A model generated the notes under the pieces. That model saw nothing but the letters and a program-made list of their open reading frames with translations, had not been told where the DNA came from and searched no databases. This document shows positions 1 to 10,270 of a stretch of 64,000 nt of DNA, in pieces. The stretch covers positions 975,270-1,039,269 of the forward strand of contig NC_089317.1 of the NCBI RefSeq assembly GCF_036669915.1, read 5' to 3'. This stretch comes from Pocillopora verrucosa (lineage: Eukaryota > Cnidaria > Anthozoa > Scleractinia > Pocilloporidae). Position numbers and translations under genes: made by a program. Every line of letters starts with the position of its first letter. Position 1 is the stretch's first letter.

Positions 1-2081
1 GTCTTCGTACAAGCGCCAACGAAACAAAGTTAACGGTATGGTAAAAAATTGCAAAAGCAGGTATCACCGTGAACTCTTAGAGGAGACTGTGGGTTCACCT
101 AACAAATTTTGGTCAGCTATTAAAAAACTATACCCTACAAAGTCTACAAAGGAACCAGGAGCAGCTTTTCTCGTTAATGAAGCAGTAGAAACCGACAAAG
201 AGGTTATTGCAAATTTGTTCTGCAAATTCTTCACTGATGTTGCGCGATCTCTAAAAAGAAAGATCTTCCCTCTTTGCAATTTTGTCTGGAAAAGGCCCCT
301 TACAATAGACACCCAGCAGCCGCTAGAGAACTTTGAGTTTAGATCAGTCTCGGAAAAGGTTGTCCTTAATGCATTAAAGAGCCTTAAGAGAAATAAGTCC
401 TCTGGCCTTGACAACTTTCCTTCTGGAATGTTAAAGGACTCTGCTGATATAATAGCCAAGCCTCTCACGCATATAATTAACCTGTCTCTCGCAACAGGGT
501 CTGTACCTACTGACTGGAAAGCGGCTAAAATTGTACCACTTTTTAAATCTGGTTCAATGGCCGAAATCGACAATTATAGGCCTATTTCAATACTTCCTTC
601 AATGTCAAAGATCCTGGAGAAAGTGGTATATAAGCAGCTGATGGCTCATTTTGAACAGAATGGTCTACTTTCTCATTTTCAGTACGGCTTCCGTCGCATG
701 CGCTCTACTGAACTGGCCGTTACTCATCTTACCGATGCTATCAGAAGAGAAGGTGAGAATGGTAACCTGACAGGCTGTGTTTTCATCGATCTATCCAAGG
801 CGTTTGACACCATCAGTCACTCTGGCCTCCTGAGCAAGCTTTCAACTTACGGAGTTCGTGGAACAGAACTCGCATGGTTCACTGATTACCTTTTCTGCAG
901 ATCACAAGTTGTCCAATATAAAGGCGTGCTATCAGAACCTCAACCCATTCTCACAGGTGTTCCTCAGGGAAGTATCCTGGGTCCTATCTTATTCATTATC
1001 TTTTTCAACGATGTACATAAACCGCTTCAACACTCGAAGATTATCACTTATGCCGACGATTCAGTCATCTATACCTCTTCTAAAGATATTGATACTATAC
1101 AGAGAAGCCTTAGCGAGGATATGAACAACCTGTGCGAGTGGTTTAAAGACAACGAACTGATCATTAACCTAAAAAAGGACAAGACGGAGTCTATGTTATT
1201 TGGAACAGCTAAAAGAATCAACCTTCAAGACAAGGAACTTAAACTTTCTGCTAATGGGTCACTCATCAATAATACCTCTACCTATAAGTACTTAGGTGTT
1301 CACCTTGACTCATCACTAAACCTCGCATCACATTTTGACCGAATCTATAAAAAAGCTGCAACCAGAATCAATCTCTTGCGATCAATTCGTCCTTTGATCG
1401 ACCAAAAGTGTGCAGAATCGATCTATAACACTATGATCGCACCTATCTTTACCTATTGCGGAACACTTGGTCTTAGCTTTCCGGATTACCGAAAGGAAAT
1501 GATAAAGAACATCGAACGACGAGGCTTTAAAGTTATCGGCAATAGTTCTTTTAATCCCCCATCCGTGAACAATTTGATCAAGCGTAAAAGCTGTCTGTTT
1601 GTTTTCGACTGTCTCCTGAATAATGTTTGCACACCCTTTAAGAACTACTTCGAAAGGCTGGTTCATTCTAAGGCCACTAGGAATAACGGTATATCAGTGA
1701 AATTACCCAAAGTTCGTTTAGAATTTGGTAAAAAGAGCTTCTATTACCAAGGAGCAAAGACTTTCAACAACCTGCCTGCTGAACTAAGGTCGTTAGATTC
1801 GAGACTGAAATTTAAGAACAAATTGCGAGATTATTTTAGTTAAATTCTATCTAAACGTGGTTATAGGTATCCTTTTCAGAGCATTTTTATTTAATTTTTA
1901 ATTTTTTTTCATTTTATTGTATGCTTTTCTAGACCTTAAGATCAATGATTATATCTTGTTAAATTTTATTTTATTTATTTATTTATTATTTTTGACAGGA
2001 CCCCAAGGACAACAGTGTTACACACTGATGGGTTTTTCAATCCTGTATAAAAATTCGTTATTATTATTATTATTATTATTT
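1..2081 (+). mobile_element. Non-LTR retrotransposon, 3' part with reverse transcriptase ORF, 5' end outside window
   Basis: The reading frame is open from base 2 and closes with TAA at 1841-1843; the first Met is at 38, giving 601 aa, but the ORF clearly begins upstream, where the endonuclease would be expected. Reverse transcriptase landmarks are visible: FIDLSKAFD near residue 251 (first catalytic Asp), a GVPQGSILGP block, and YADD at residues 338-341 (1049-1060). The C-terminal segment ending LPAELRSLD..FKNKLRDYF is usual in this group of elements. A 3' UTR of about 215 bases leads to a (TTA)n run at 2058-2081, a microsatellite tail rather than poly(A), as in CR1/L2/Jockey-like lineages. 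No stop or frameshift is seen in the visible part, so the insertion may be recent. The exact clade is not assigned. Confidence 0.9.
2058..2081 (+). repeat. (TTA)n microsatellite, 3' tail of the retrotransposon
   Basis: Perfect TTA repeats directly after the 3' UTR of the reverse transcriptase ORF. They probably mark the 3' end of the element. Confidence 0.8.
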
Positions 2082-2229
2082 GTTTGCACTGCCAATGTGA
2101 ATAGGCTCAATTACCAGCCGCTGTTCGGGAATATTAGCCCGCGTTCCTGCCCCTGAACCCACTTCTCTCGGGAAGGAGCGAAGACCGGACACAAGAAAGC
2201 AGCGGAAATCGAGCCTACAATGTGTAAGG

Positions 2230-3660
2230 GTGAGATTGAATGCAATGGAGCCTTATCTGTGACAGGTGGACTTGAAGTCTTGTTTGCAGATGTTAGGTCA
2301 CTGGTTTTTGCTGTAGGAGGTTTCTCGACATTCTGACAAAGGGCCTTGGCATTACGAACAAAAGAAGCCTCCTTTCCTTATCTGTCACAACATTAAAATC
2401 AGTTGAATTGTATTCATCTTTGCAGAGAAGACATGTTATTTGGTGCGTGATTGATCAGAGTTTGGAGGTAGATTTGACCTTGCACTCATGGAAAATGCAG
2501 CGGTGGGTGTTATCTAGTGAGCTGTCGATAACTTCAAAATCATTACAACTATTCTTTCCAGCCTCCAAGATATCAAACTCATTTAATATTGCCATGCGTA
2601 AACTGTCGAAATGCCACTCCTTGTTTCCGTTCTGTCTTGCTAGATTTCTCTTGATCTCATTCGGTAATTTCTTCTTAATTGAGACAAGAATGTCTTCGTA
2701 AGTTTCTGTTTTCTTCCCTAGCATCTCAAGTCCCTGGATGTGAGATTCTATCGAGTCGTAGAAAGCCCTCAAACCACATAATTGATCAAAGGGGGCAAGT
2801 TTCTAAAGAAACTGTGGTGCTGCGTCGATGGAAGAGTATAACAGGGTATTTTGGTGTTATCAACTGAGTTGATAACGTAAATTGGCCACCGTAAAGAGCT
2901 TTAAAGCTGACGTTTCCAGCATTAGCCCATCGTCTATTGCCCTGACGAAGGGCCAACGCTCGAAACGCCAGCTGTTTACGATGGCCAATTTACGTTGTCA
3001 ACTCAGTTGATAATGCTCAATTACCCTGCTTAAATGATCAGTTGGAGATGGTAAGTTAAGAAGGGCTTCCATGTGAACGAATCTCTCCTTTAATAATTCA
3101 ACTCTCTTAAGGGCTTGTCATTCCACTAAACACTAGTTCAGGTAAACGATTAGCTTAAAATGAATGACTCGTACTCACCGGCGGCGATGTCGAGGAATTT
3201 AGTGATGAGGTGAGTGAATTACCAGAGTTATCATTACCTGCTACTTCGGCTGTCGAAGGGAACGACTTGTTCATTTTTCCTTTCCTATTTGTGGTGATTC
3301 TGGCGAAGGAACGGCGGTATCTTGAGGAGGACATGACGCATGTACATGTTGATTGGCATTCTTGTTTGCGAGCTCGACTATCTTCTCAGTGACGCATACT
3401 TTCTCTAAAATAAGTCCATTTAGTTCTCTCTGCTTCAATAACTTCTTTTTCAAGATTTCCAGGCGTTTCCAGCAAATCTATTATTTTGGTACTAAGTTCC
3501 TGAAAGGGTTAGCTTCCTCTGTTAAAGCTAAGCGACGCAGGAATCGAATAGAGCAATCTCAGTAGTACCGGTGATTGCCTTTCGTCGCATCATCGATTTT
3601 CTGCTTTAGCTTTGTTAGGTGCGACTTGCGTGCTCTCCTCGACGCTAACAGTTTCGTGAA
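2230..3660 (-). pseudogene. BEL/Pao-type retrotransposon gag remnant (DUF1759-like), interrupted
   Basis: On the minus strand 2772-2455 encodes a segment with LRAFYDSIESH..GLEMLGK..ILVSIKKKLPNEIKRNLAR, typical of the DUF1759 region of BEL/Pao polyproteins. Further 5' on the same strand (about 3100-3040) the frame reads ..VELLKERF..HMEALLNL.., the part that normally comes just before. Around 3450-3270 lies the upstream segment rich in Lys, Glu and Leu, and about 3660-3560 holds a stretch like the usual N-terminus. Stop codons and frame changes separate these blocks, and a foldback element sits between the HMEALLNL and LRAFYDS parts. Below 2455 a Cys-containing stretch may be a decayed zinc knuckle. 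No protease, RT or integrase is seen. This is a dead fragment. Confidence 0.7.
2797..3030. mobile_element. Foldback (inverted-repeat) element with hammerhead-like core, inserted in BEL/Pao remnant
   Basis: Two arms of roughly 75-80 bases (about 2854-2932 and 2937-3014) are near-perfect reverse complements; each contains TATCAACT.AGTTGA, the block GTAAATTGGCCA, and a ribozyme-like segment. The right arm has CTGACGA (2942-2948), a short hairpin (GGGC, CAAC loop, GCTC) and GAAA (2962-2965), matching the conserved CUGANGA..GAAA core of hammerhead ribozymes. The element interrupts the gag remnant. TGATCA-containing direct repeats lie on both sides (TGATCAATTA and TGATCATTTA on the minus strand, one mismatch), suggesting a target duplication. 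Hammerhead motifs are known in Penelope-like elements, so this may be a fragment of one; that is inference. Confidence 0.6.
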
Positions 3661-4226
3661 TACAAGGGGTAAGTTTCTAAAACCACCAACAGTGGGCTAA
3701 CTAGAGGCCAAAAATCGGTCGACACACAACCAACAGCTTTTTTGGGGAGCTCTGCCTCGAAACTACCACAAACGGCAGTCAAGCGGTCATGCGTGCGGTG
3801 CACACTTCCCTGTGGCCGCAGATCCAGTGCAAACAGTGTACGGGCTGTATTTCCTCGGAGGGACTAAATAACGGGTCATATTGTGTGGCCCTAGAGATGT
3901 CTCTTTTCGTATCGCGTATTGATAGCCAGGCAGGAATTTTGGTTGTTTGGATCTAATTTAGCACAGGTTTTTATTGAAATTAGTGCTTCTGAAAATTTTC
4001 AACACTCCGCAATCTCCCCGTTTCTCTGGTCCCACCCAAACAAAACGACAACAGAAATGCTCGTAAAAACACAGAAACCAATGTATGCAACTTTTCTCGC
4101 AGTGTCTGTTCTCATCCTGCCCCGTGGAACAAGAGAAAGAAGGGAGACACACGCAAACTATAAACACTAACTTGGGCTTCCAATAAAGTCTTCACCACAC
4201 TGTAAGTATTACTGAGAATGACCATA

Positions 4227-4232
4227 TTTATT
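4227..4232 (-). terminator. Candidate polyadenylation signal of TPT1
   Basis: AATAAA on the minus strand, about 365 bases after the TPT1 stop codon. It is placed by position only. Confidence 0.45.
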
Positions 4233-4595
4233 GTTTTGTCCTGTCATTGCCAAGCAAGAATGTTACTTACAGTACATTTTAGCGATTCAACCAGTGATTG
4301 CTATGAGCAATAAAATTCTTACTCTGCAGAGAAGAAAAGCTCCACCCTACGCCAATTTTTTGATGTTAAAATAATGGCCTGTGACAAGAAAACTTCACTC
4401 CTTTACGATGATTTTGGACAGGGTACAAATAAGCTACATCTGATTTAAGGGAAACACAACACAAGTGTACAACACAGTGTTATGATGACAATTATTCTGA
4501 CTTGTTCAAAATAAAAATTCCTCTTCAAGTGGAAAGAAAACTGAAATTCTCATGCGTTATAGATATATTTGGGTAATCTCCTTGTCTGGATATGG

Positions 4596-7500
4596 TTACT
4601 GCAGGAAATAAAAAGAAAAAAAAAACAGTTTAACATCTTGTTCTGCAACATAGAACATTAAAAGGTACAAGTTAACCCTTTACCTCCCATGAGTGACTAA
4701 GAAAGAATTTCTCCTTACAATATCAAAACAATATCAAGCATAGAAGTGCTGAGAATTAAATGAAATATCAGTTAGGAATTATTAGATGATCTAATACCAA
4801 ATTCTCCAAATTGACATCATAAGAATTGTATGGCAGACAGTAAGGAGAATTACTAATGAGATCTTGGCAGTTAAACGGTTAAGGCAATTCATCAACAGGT
4901 AATGACAAGTTGGACAGTTCATGTCAAGCTGTGGAGTCAAGTATCACTCTCTATATGACTAGTTCCACTCAAAACTAAACAAATCCAGGCAGAATAGCTG
5001 GAAAGATTGTTTGGGTGAAAGTCTGCACCCAAAATCCAAGGTGTTTAACCCTTTCACTCCTACATGTGACCAAGACAGAATTTCTCCTTACAATATCAAT
5101 ACAATATCAAGCAGGCAGGTGATTAGAATAGAGAAGAATATCAATCATGGGATTATTAGTTGATCCAATACCAAATTCTCTGAACTAATGTCATAAAAAT
5201 TGTATGGCAGATAGTAAGGAGAATTACTAATTAGATCTTGGGAGTGAAAGGGTTAAATTATCTGTTACACATAGGAAAGGAAACTCTGATCATTCATCCT
5301 TGTAGTACTGCAAATTAATCCTTAACCTTTTCACTTCCAAGATTTCTTGAGCAATTCTCCCTACTGTCTGCCATAAAATTCTTCTGATGTTGGTTTGGAA
5401 AATTTGGTATGGGATCAACAAATAATCCCCTAATTGATATTTTTCTCAATTACATCCATTTTAAAATCTCTGTTGATCCTTACAATTTGATTGGCTCTCA
5501 TGAGTGCCATTAATACACAAATTGCACCACATTTTGGTCTTAATTGTATCTTTTCCCAGCCAATGAGAGAGCTTTACTAAAACACAAGCAATCAGATTTC
5601 AAGGCTTGTTCAAAGTGACTAAATATAAGATAAAATTCTTGAGGAGTTTTGTGCAACAGTTTATACAAAAAATGGGGAACATTATGAGCTCAGTAACTAT
5701 TGTGAAAATTACTGCAGTTGACAAATACCTGACAGAGAAAGAATACAAATGCTCAATGATTCACAAGAGAGGTTTTTAAAGCTTGAAGCAAATTCTTGAG
5801 GAAAAAGCCCGACTACTTTGGCAACAAGGCAAAGGCAAGTGACCAAACTGGTGAACCACGACTTGAAATAAAGACATTTAACTGCTACTAATTACCAGTA
5901 AATCACATGATTTTCTTTGTGCCATTTGGGATAAATCAGCACTCATTAATTTTTCCAGGACTACAAATTGCACCTGCACTATGGGCTTGTGCAATTTGGT
6001 TAGCCTTTGATGGTTTCTTGACCAAGACTCAATACAACTGTGGCCATGATCAAGTTCTAAGAGATGGATAGGTTCCCCTTTGGAATCTCAAAATGCTGTT
6101 GATGTTACAATTTTTCATATTTTTTCAAGGTTGAGAGACAAAATATCATTTGCATAGTATCTAGAGAAATCTTTTAAAGTTGACCTCTCATATCAAGCAA
6201 ACAAAAAGCCTACCACTTTCTCTTCAAGAAGTCCATCTTTGAAAAACAGCAAATAGGGGGTTGTTTGATCCTCACGATATCCCAAGATGCAAAGCATTCC
6301 GTTTGCCCCTTCAAAGTCAGTCTCTCCACGGTAAAAGTCCCATTCCTCAAAGTTATCGAGAATCCTCTTCACTGCTGGTATAGCTTTTTTCTTGAACGTA
6401 GCCACATAGTCTGGCTTGGTCTCGGTAAGTTTTTCCACAAGTTTGGCCACATATGCCTTGATATACTTCTGGTATTTTTTTTTGTCCATGTCTACCCATG
6501 CTAATCTGTTTTGGAGGACAATGTCGACCCCACTTGTGGATGCATCGGCAGATTCTTCCTCAAAAGATTCGGCAGACTTGTTCCCACCAATCATAGCATC
6601 ATCAACTTTGGTGCACTCTGTAGTATGCTAAGGAAGGCATAAAAACTTCACCATCATTCAACACAGAGTAAAAGAAGATGGTACATTTTCAATATAATGG
6701 TTTTATAAAGAGAGATTTTATACAGTAACACTTGTAAGTGAGTATTATAGTTTGTCTTGCTTTGAACTGGTACTCGCTTCAGATGAAGCCTTTCACCAAA
6801 AAAAATTAAGACAACTTTTTAACTAGCTTTAGTATAATAATTATACTAAAGCAATTATTGCTCTGGTGATTATAAAGATGCATGCACTCTTACTGGTTGA
6901 GGATTGCATCATATCTGGTTGTGATTGCCTCGTGCAAAGTGATTACAACAGGAGCATTAAATTTCAAAATGGCAGCCTTGCATTTCTTCAACACTCCACA
7001 GGACATGATAATTGTGACAGAGGAAAATACAAGTTTGAAAAGCACAAAAGATGCTAAAAAGTTTGGCATGACACTTTTCAAAGGAGAGCTATGAAGGTTT
7101 TGTTGATGGAATTAAGATGTGCCAGCTAAATACTAGTGGAAACTTGCTGCTAATGTCAACTGTTGCAATTATACTAAAACTAATTATTTCTCTCAGGCTC
7201 AGTGAAGATTGTTGAATAATCCCCCAGACTATTCTTTAATATTCACTTTGCCTTTGGCAAATAATTGTTAATTAACTCTTAAACCCATAGAAGTGACAAA
7301 AAATCTAACAACTCCTTACACTACTGTAGTTAAATCAAATCTTGATGTCACAAGAGTAAAAGAAATGATTGCCGACAACGAAGCTTTTGATTATTAAACA
7401 TGGTTTGATGATTTTGTAAAAAAAGAAAAAAAAAGAAAAGAAAAAAAAACCAGATCAATTTTACTTACTTTGCCTTCTACTTCAATGAATACACTGTCAT

Positions 7501-9808
7501 CTACTTCTCTCATTTTGCAACTGTCAGTGAACAACTCATCATCTGTAAAAGAGATGGATTATTGACAATGAAGAATTAAAAAATACTGAAACATTCAACA
7601 CATGATTTTAGTTTCAAAAAAATTTAATTTCCAGGAAGTACTAATACAGTTGCATCCTGATAACTCAAACCTTGGAGGTAAATTAAAAGAATTTTTGAGT
7701 AATCAGGAGTATGAGTTGCTGGGAGTTGAAAACAAAGGACTAGAAATAAGAGAAAAACAGTGTTCACTGATTTTTTTTCTACTCATACAGTAAACATTTT
7801 CATCAAATTTGATTATAGAGAGAAGTTGAGTGAAAATGGAACACTAAATTACTGCAAAAATCACAATGTAATGTAGATGTTTTGAACTGCAGTACACTGG
7901 TACACTGTTTGTTTTGATTTGCCACATATTGACAGACATGGTTTGACCTGGCTCAAGGTTTCAAGAGTAAAAAAATGCTCCAGGTAAGTGGGAGGTTCAA
8001 TATCTAGGGTTTGAGTTACCATGAGTAAAATCACATTTATAAATGATGAAAATCCAGAGGAAATTGGATTTGGTTTGGGTTTGGGTTTGGCTATGGGTTT
8101 ACAAGGCTGAAGAAGGATACACAAATCTGAAGTTTAGTGATTGAAAATTCAATTTGTAGCTGAGAAGAACAGTTCACTTAGAATTGTTTACAACACTAAT
8201 AGCGATTACAGCTTGTGAATAAAAATATGATCAACTTCTGATAGATTAAATGCCTGTCAATCCATCAACCCTTATGACTGAGGACTGATAAGCATCTTAT
8301 TTCTCCCAACTGCTTCACCCCTGAATCAAAGATTAGGGCTAAAGGAAATTATTGCCACTTCAAAGGCTCTTGATTGCCATACAAATTCTCCATGAAAGTA
8401 CCATAGGAAATATATTGAAAACATCATGGAGAACTTGCAAGAGCGACCAGGTTTATTATCCACCAAAAAATAAGTTATATAAGAACAAAAAACCATTTGC
8501 TTAATTGTGTAGAAATTACAACATATTACAAAACTGAGGACTAAGGCCAATCAGTTGTGTCAGTTTACACATAAATCGGCGTCATGCAAAGTTTCCCCTT
8601 TAACCCTGTAACTCCCAGATCAAATTTGTAATTCTCCTAACTATCAACCATGTGATTTTTGTAATGTTAATTCAGAGAACTTAGTATTGGATCAACTAGT
8701 TATCCCCAAATTGATATTTTTCTTTATTCTCATCACTTATCTGATTGATATTGTATTGATATTATAAGAAGAAATTCTGTCTTGGTCACTCATGGGAGTT
8801 AAAGGGTTAATTTGACAAAATTCCCATTAAAGTAGGTATACAGTTTAAGAATTGCCTGATTCAGCAGGAGAAATCAATTTGATAAAAGGATTTACTGAAA
8901 TAAGTTGACTGGTTGTTTGACCTGTTTGTTCACATCAATGGCACACAATGTCTCATGTGCTAGAAAATAGAAATCACAATGGAAGTGCCTATAACACAAA
9001 AATTTTTTTTTGCAAAAATATTTAGCTTACCATGTGTACAAACGAATTCAGATAAAAGAAAAATTTCAAAAAAATTAAAACTCGGATTTTTGGGGCCCTA
9101 AAGTGCTCTTATTTTGTCTAAATAGTGTTACGAAGTAGTTGGTGATAACGCAGAAAACTGTGGAAACTCTCAGTTGAGACTTAGAAATCTCTCATAATTT
9201 TGTATCAGTCAGCATTGACATGGTCAAGGAGAACTCACTAAGGGGTAAGGTCCATCATTTCTAATTTTAAATACACCTATGAACCAGAAAATACTAAAAA
9301 AAAATCGTGTCATGGGCACTTTACGTAAGCCTGTCTGTCTTTTTAACTTTGATGTTAACTTTAATCTGGAGCATTTATTATCTCTCTACTCTTGAAATCC
9401 CCACGTATACGAAGAACAACGACAAAATACGATTAAAAGTTTTCTTTATCGAATGTTCGTGACATTTGAGGCAGGATAAGTAACTTTAACTGCTCTGTGT
9501 AGTTTGTGAAATCGTCAGCCATTTTGTTTCTGTTTTTTTCTTCTTCTATGGAATGATTGTACTGTGATTGATAAAAACTCGACTAGGTATAGCCATTAAC
9601 CTTCATGATACAATTAATGAGCCTATCCAACAAAATTATTCTTGTTTCACAGACTAAAGTCGTGTACCAAAAGATCAGAAATACCGATGAAAGTCAACTC
9701 AACATACACTGTTTCTCGGGACAATTCAGGGAAAATAGAACTTTCAAGACAGTCACACGTGGTTGAGACCTAGTACTTACTGGATAGAAGGTCCCTGTAA
9801 ACAATCAT
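4596..9808 (-). CDS. TPT1: Translationally controlled tumour protein (TCTP), 172 aa, 4 coding exons
   Basis: Exons: 9808-9781, 7542-7469, 6627-6214 and 4598-4596; all joins are in frame and give 172 aa, the usual TCTP length. The N-terminus MIVYRDLLS.DELFTDS, the block DDAMIGGNKSAE, the TSGVDIVL motif, and the C-terminal YREDQTTPYLLFFKDGL are TCTP hallmarks. TCTP is an abundant, mostly cytosolic, Mss4-like-fold protein linked to Ca2+ and microtubule binding, growth control and survival. Donors and acceptors are canonical (for example GTAAGTAC after exon 1). The last coding exon supplies only the TAA stop, immediately after a strong pyrimidine-rich acceptor. An AATAAA on the minus strand at 4232-4227 would fit the 3' end. 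The start faces CEP295, with 462 bases between the ATGs. Introns are rich in A and B family elements. Confidence 0.95.
4671..4882 (+). mobile_element. Family A MITE-like element
   Basis: Starts TTAACCCTTTACCTCCCATG and ends GTTAAACGGTTAA; contains TTTCTCCTTACAATATCAA and GTATGGCAGACAGTAAGGAG. It lies in the last intron or 3' UTR area of TPT1. Confidence 0.85.
5045..5256 (+). mobile_element. Family A MITE-like element
   Basis: Near full-length copy, TTTAACCCTTTCACTCCTAC to GTGAAAGGGTTAA, in the TPT1 last intron. Confidence 0.85.
5322..5456 (-). mobile_element. Family A element, truncated, reverse orientation
   Basis: Has the right-hand end and middle (TCTCCCTACTGTCTGCCATA, GATCAACAAATAATCCCCTA) but loses the rest after about 135 bases. 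Confidence 0.75.
7273..7400 (+). mobile_element. Family B element, truncated
   Basis: CTCTTAAACCC..AAATCTAACAACTCCTTACA, CACAAGAGTAAAAGAAATGA and GAAGCTTTTGATT match the left half of family B. Confidence 0.5.
8264..8460 (+). mobile_element. Degenerate family B element
   Basis: CAACCCTTATGACTGAGGAC, ATCTTATTTCTCCCAACT, CCCCTGAATCAAAG and CAAATTCTCCATG follow the family B order with many changes. Confidence 0.5.
8600..8810 (-). mobile_element. Family A MITE-like element, reverse
   Basis: TTAACCCTGTAACTCCCAGA to GGGAGTTAAAGGGTTAA; full length, in the first intron of TPT1. Confidence 0.85.
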
Positions 9809-10270
9809 GATGTCGATGGGTCAGGATTTCGCGTTACAGTATAGTGCTGTAAAACCCGAATACAACAGATCGAGCCGAAAAAAGGAAGAATTTTGTGATC
9901 TTGCGCAATATATTAACAGCAGTCCCAGTGATCACGGTCAGTATGAGAGGCGAGAAGGACTCGGTAACAACGACAAAATCAAAATGGCGCGCGAATTAAA
10001 GCAAATCAGAATTAACGAAATTTAAAGCAGAATGGAGTGATGTAAAAAAATTAGTCAAATCAGGTACTGAAAAATATTTTTTCAAAGTAAAAACTGCAGC
10101 TGATTGTTGATTAAGAGCCATCTGGATCTTAAGGATTTAGCCTTTCAACTACCTGTTGGATTGGTTTTGTTTGCAAAACTTTGTTATGGATGGTTGTGGT
10201 GTCGATCTATTGTTTAGAATGTATGATCACGTCATTTGCTAAGGAAGTTTTACTCAAAAAAAGGGAGAAA
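9809..10270. promoter_or_regulatory. Divergent promoter region between TPT1 and CEP295
   Basis: The two start codons are 462 bases apart and point away from each other, so both core promoters and 5' UTRs must lie here unless an upstream non-coding exon exists. I saw no obvious TATA box at a sensible distance. A 72-codon plus-strand frame (9807-10025) lies inside and is not treated as a gene. Confidence 0.6.

Noticed and set aside
64-573. 169-codon minus-strand frame opposite the reverse transcriptase
   Set aside because: It is the antisense shadow of a long conserved coding region.
9807-10025. 72-codon plus-strand frame starting opposite the TPT1 start codon
   Set aside because: It lies in the divergent promoter, overlaps TPT1 exon 1 in antisense, and resembles no protein; CEP295 has a better start at 10271 that matches the family N-terminus.
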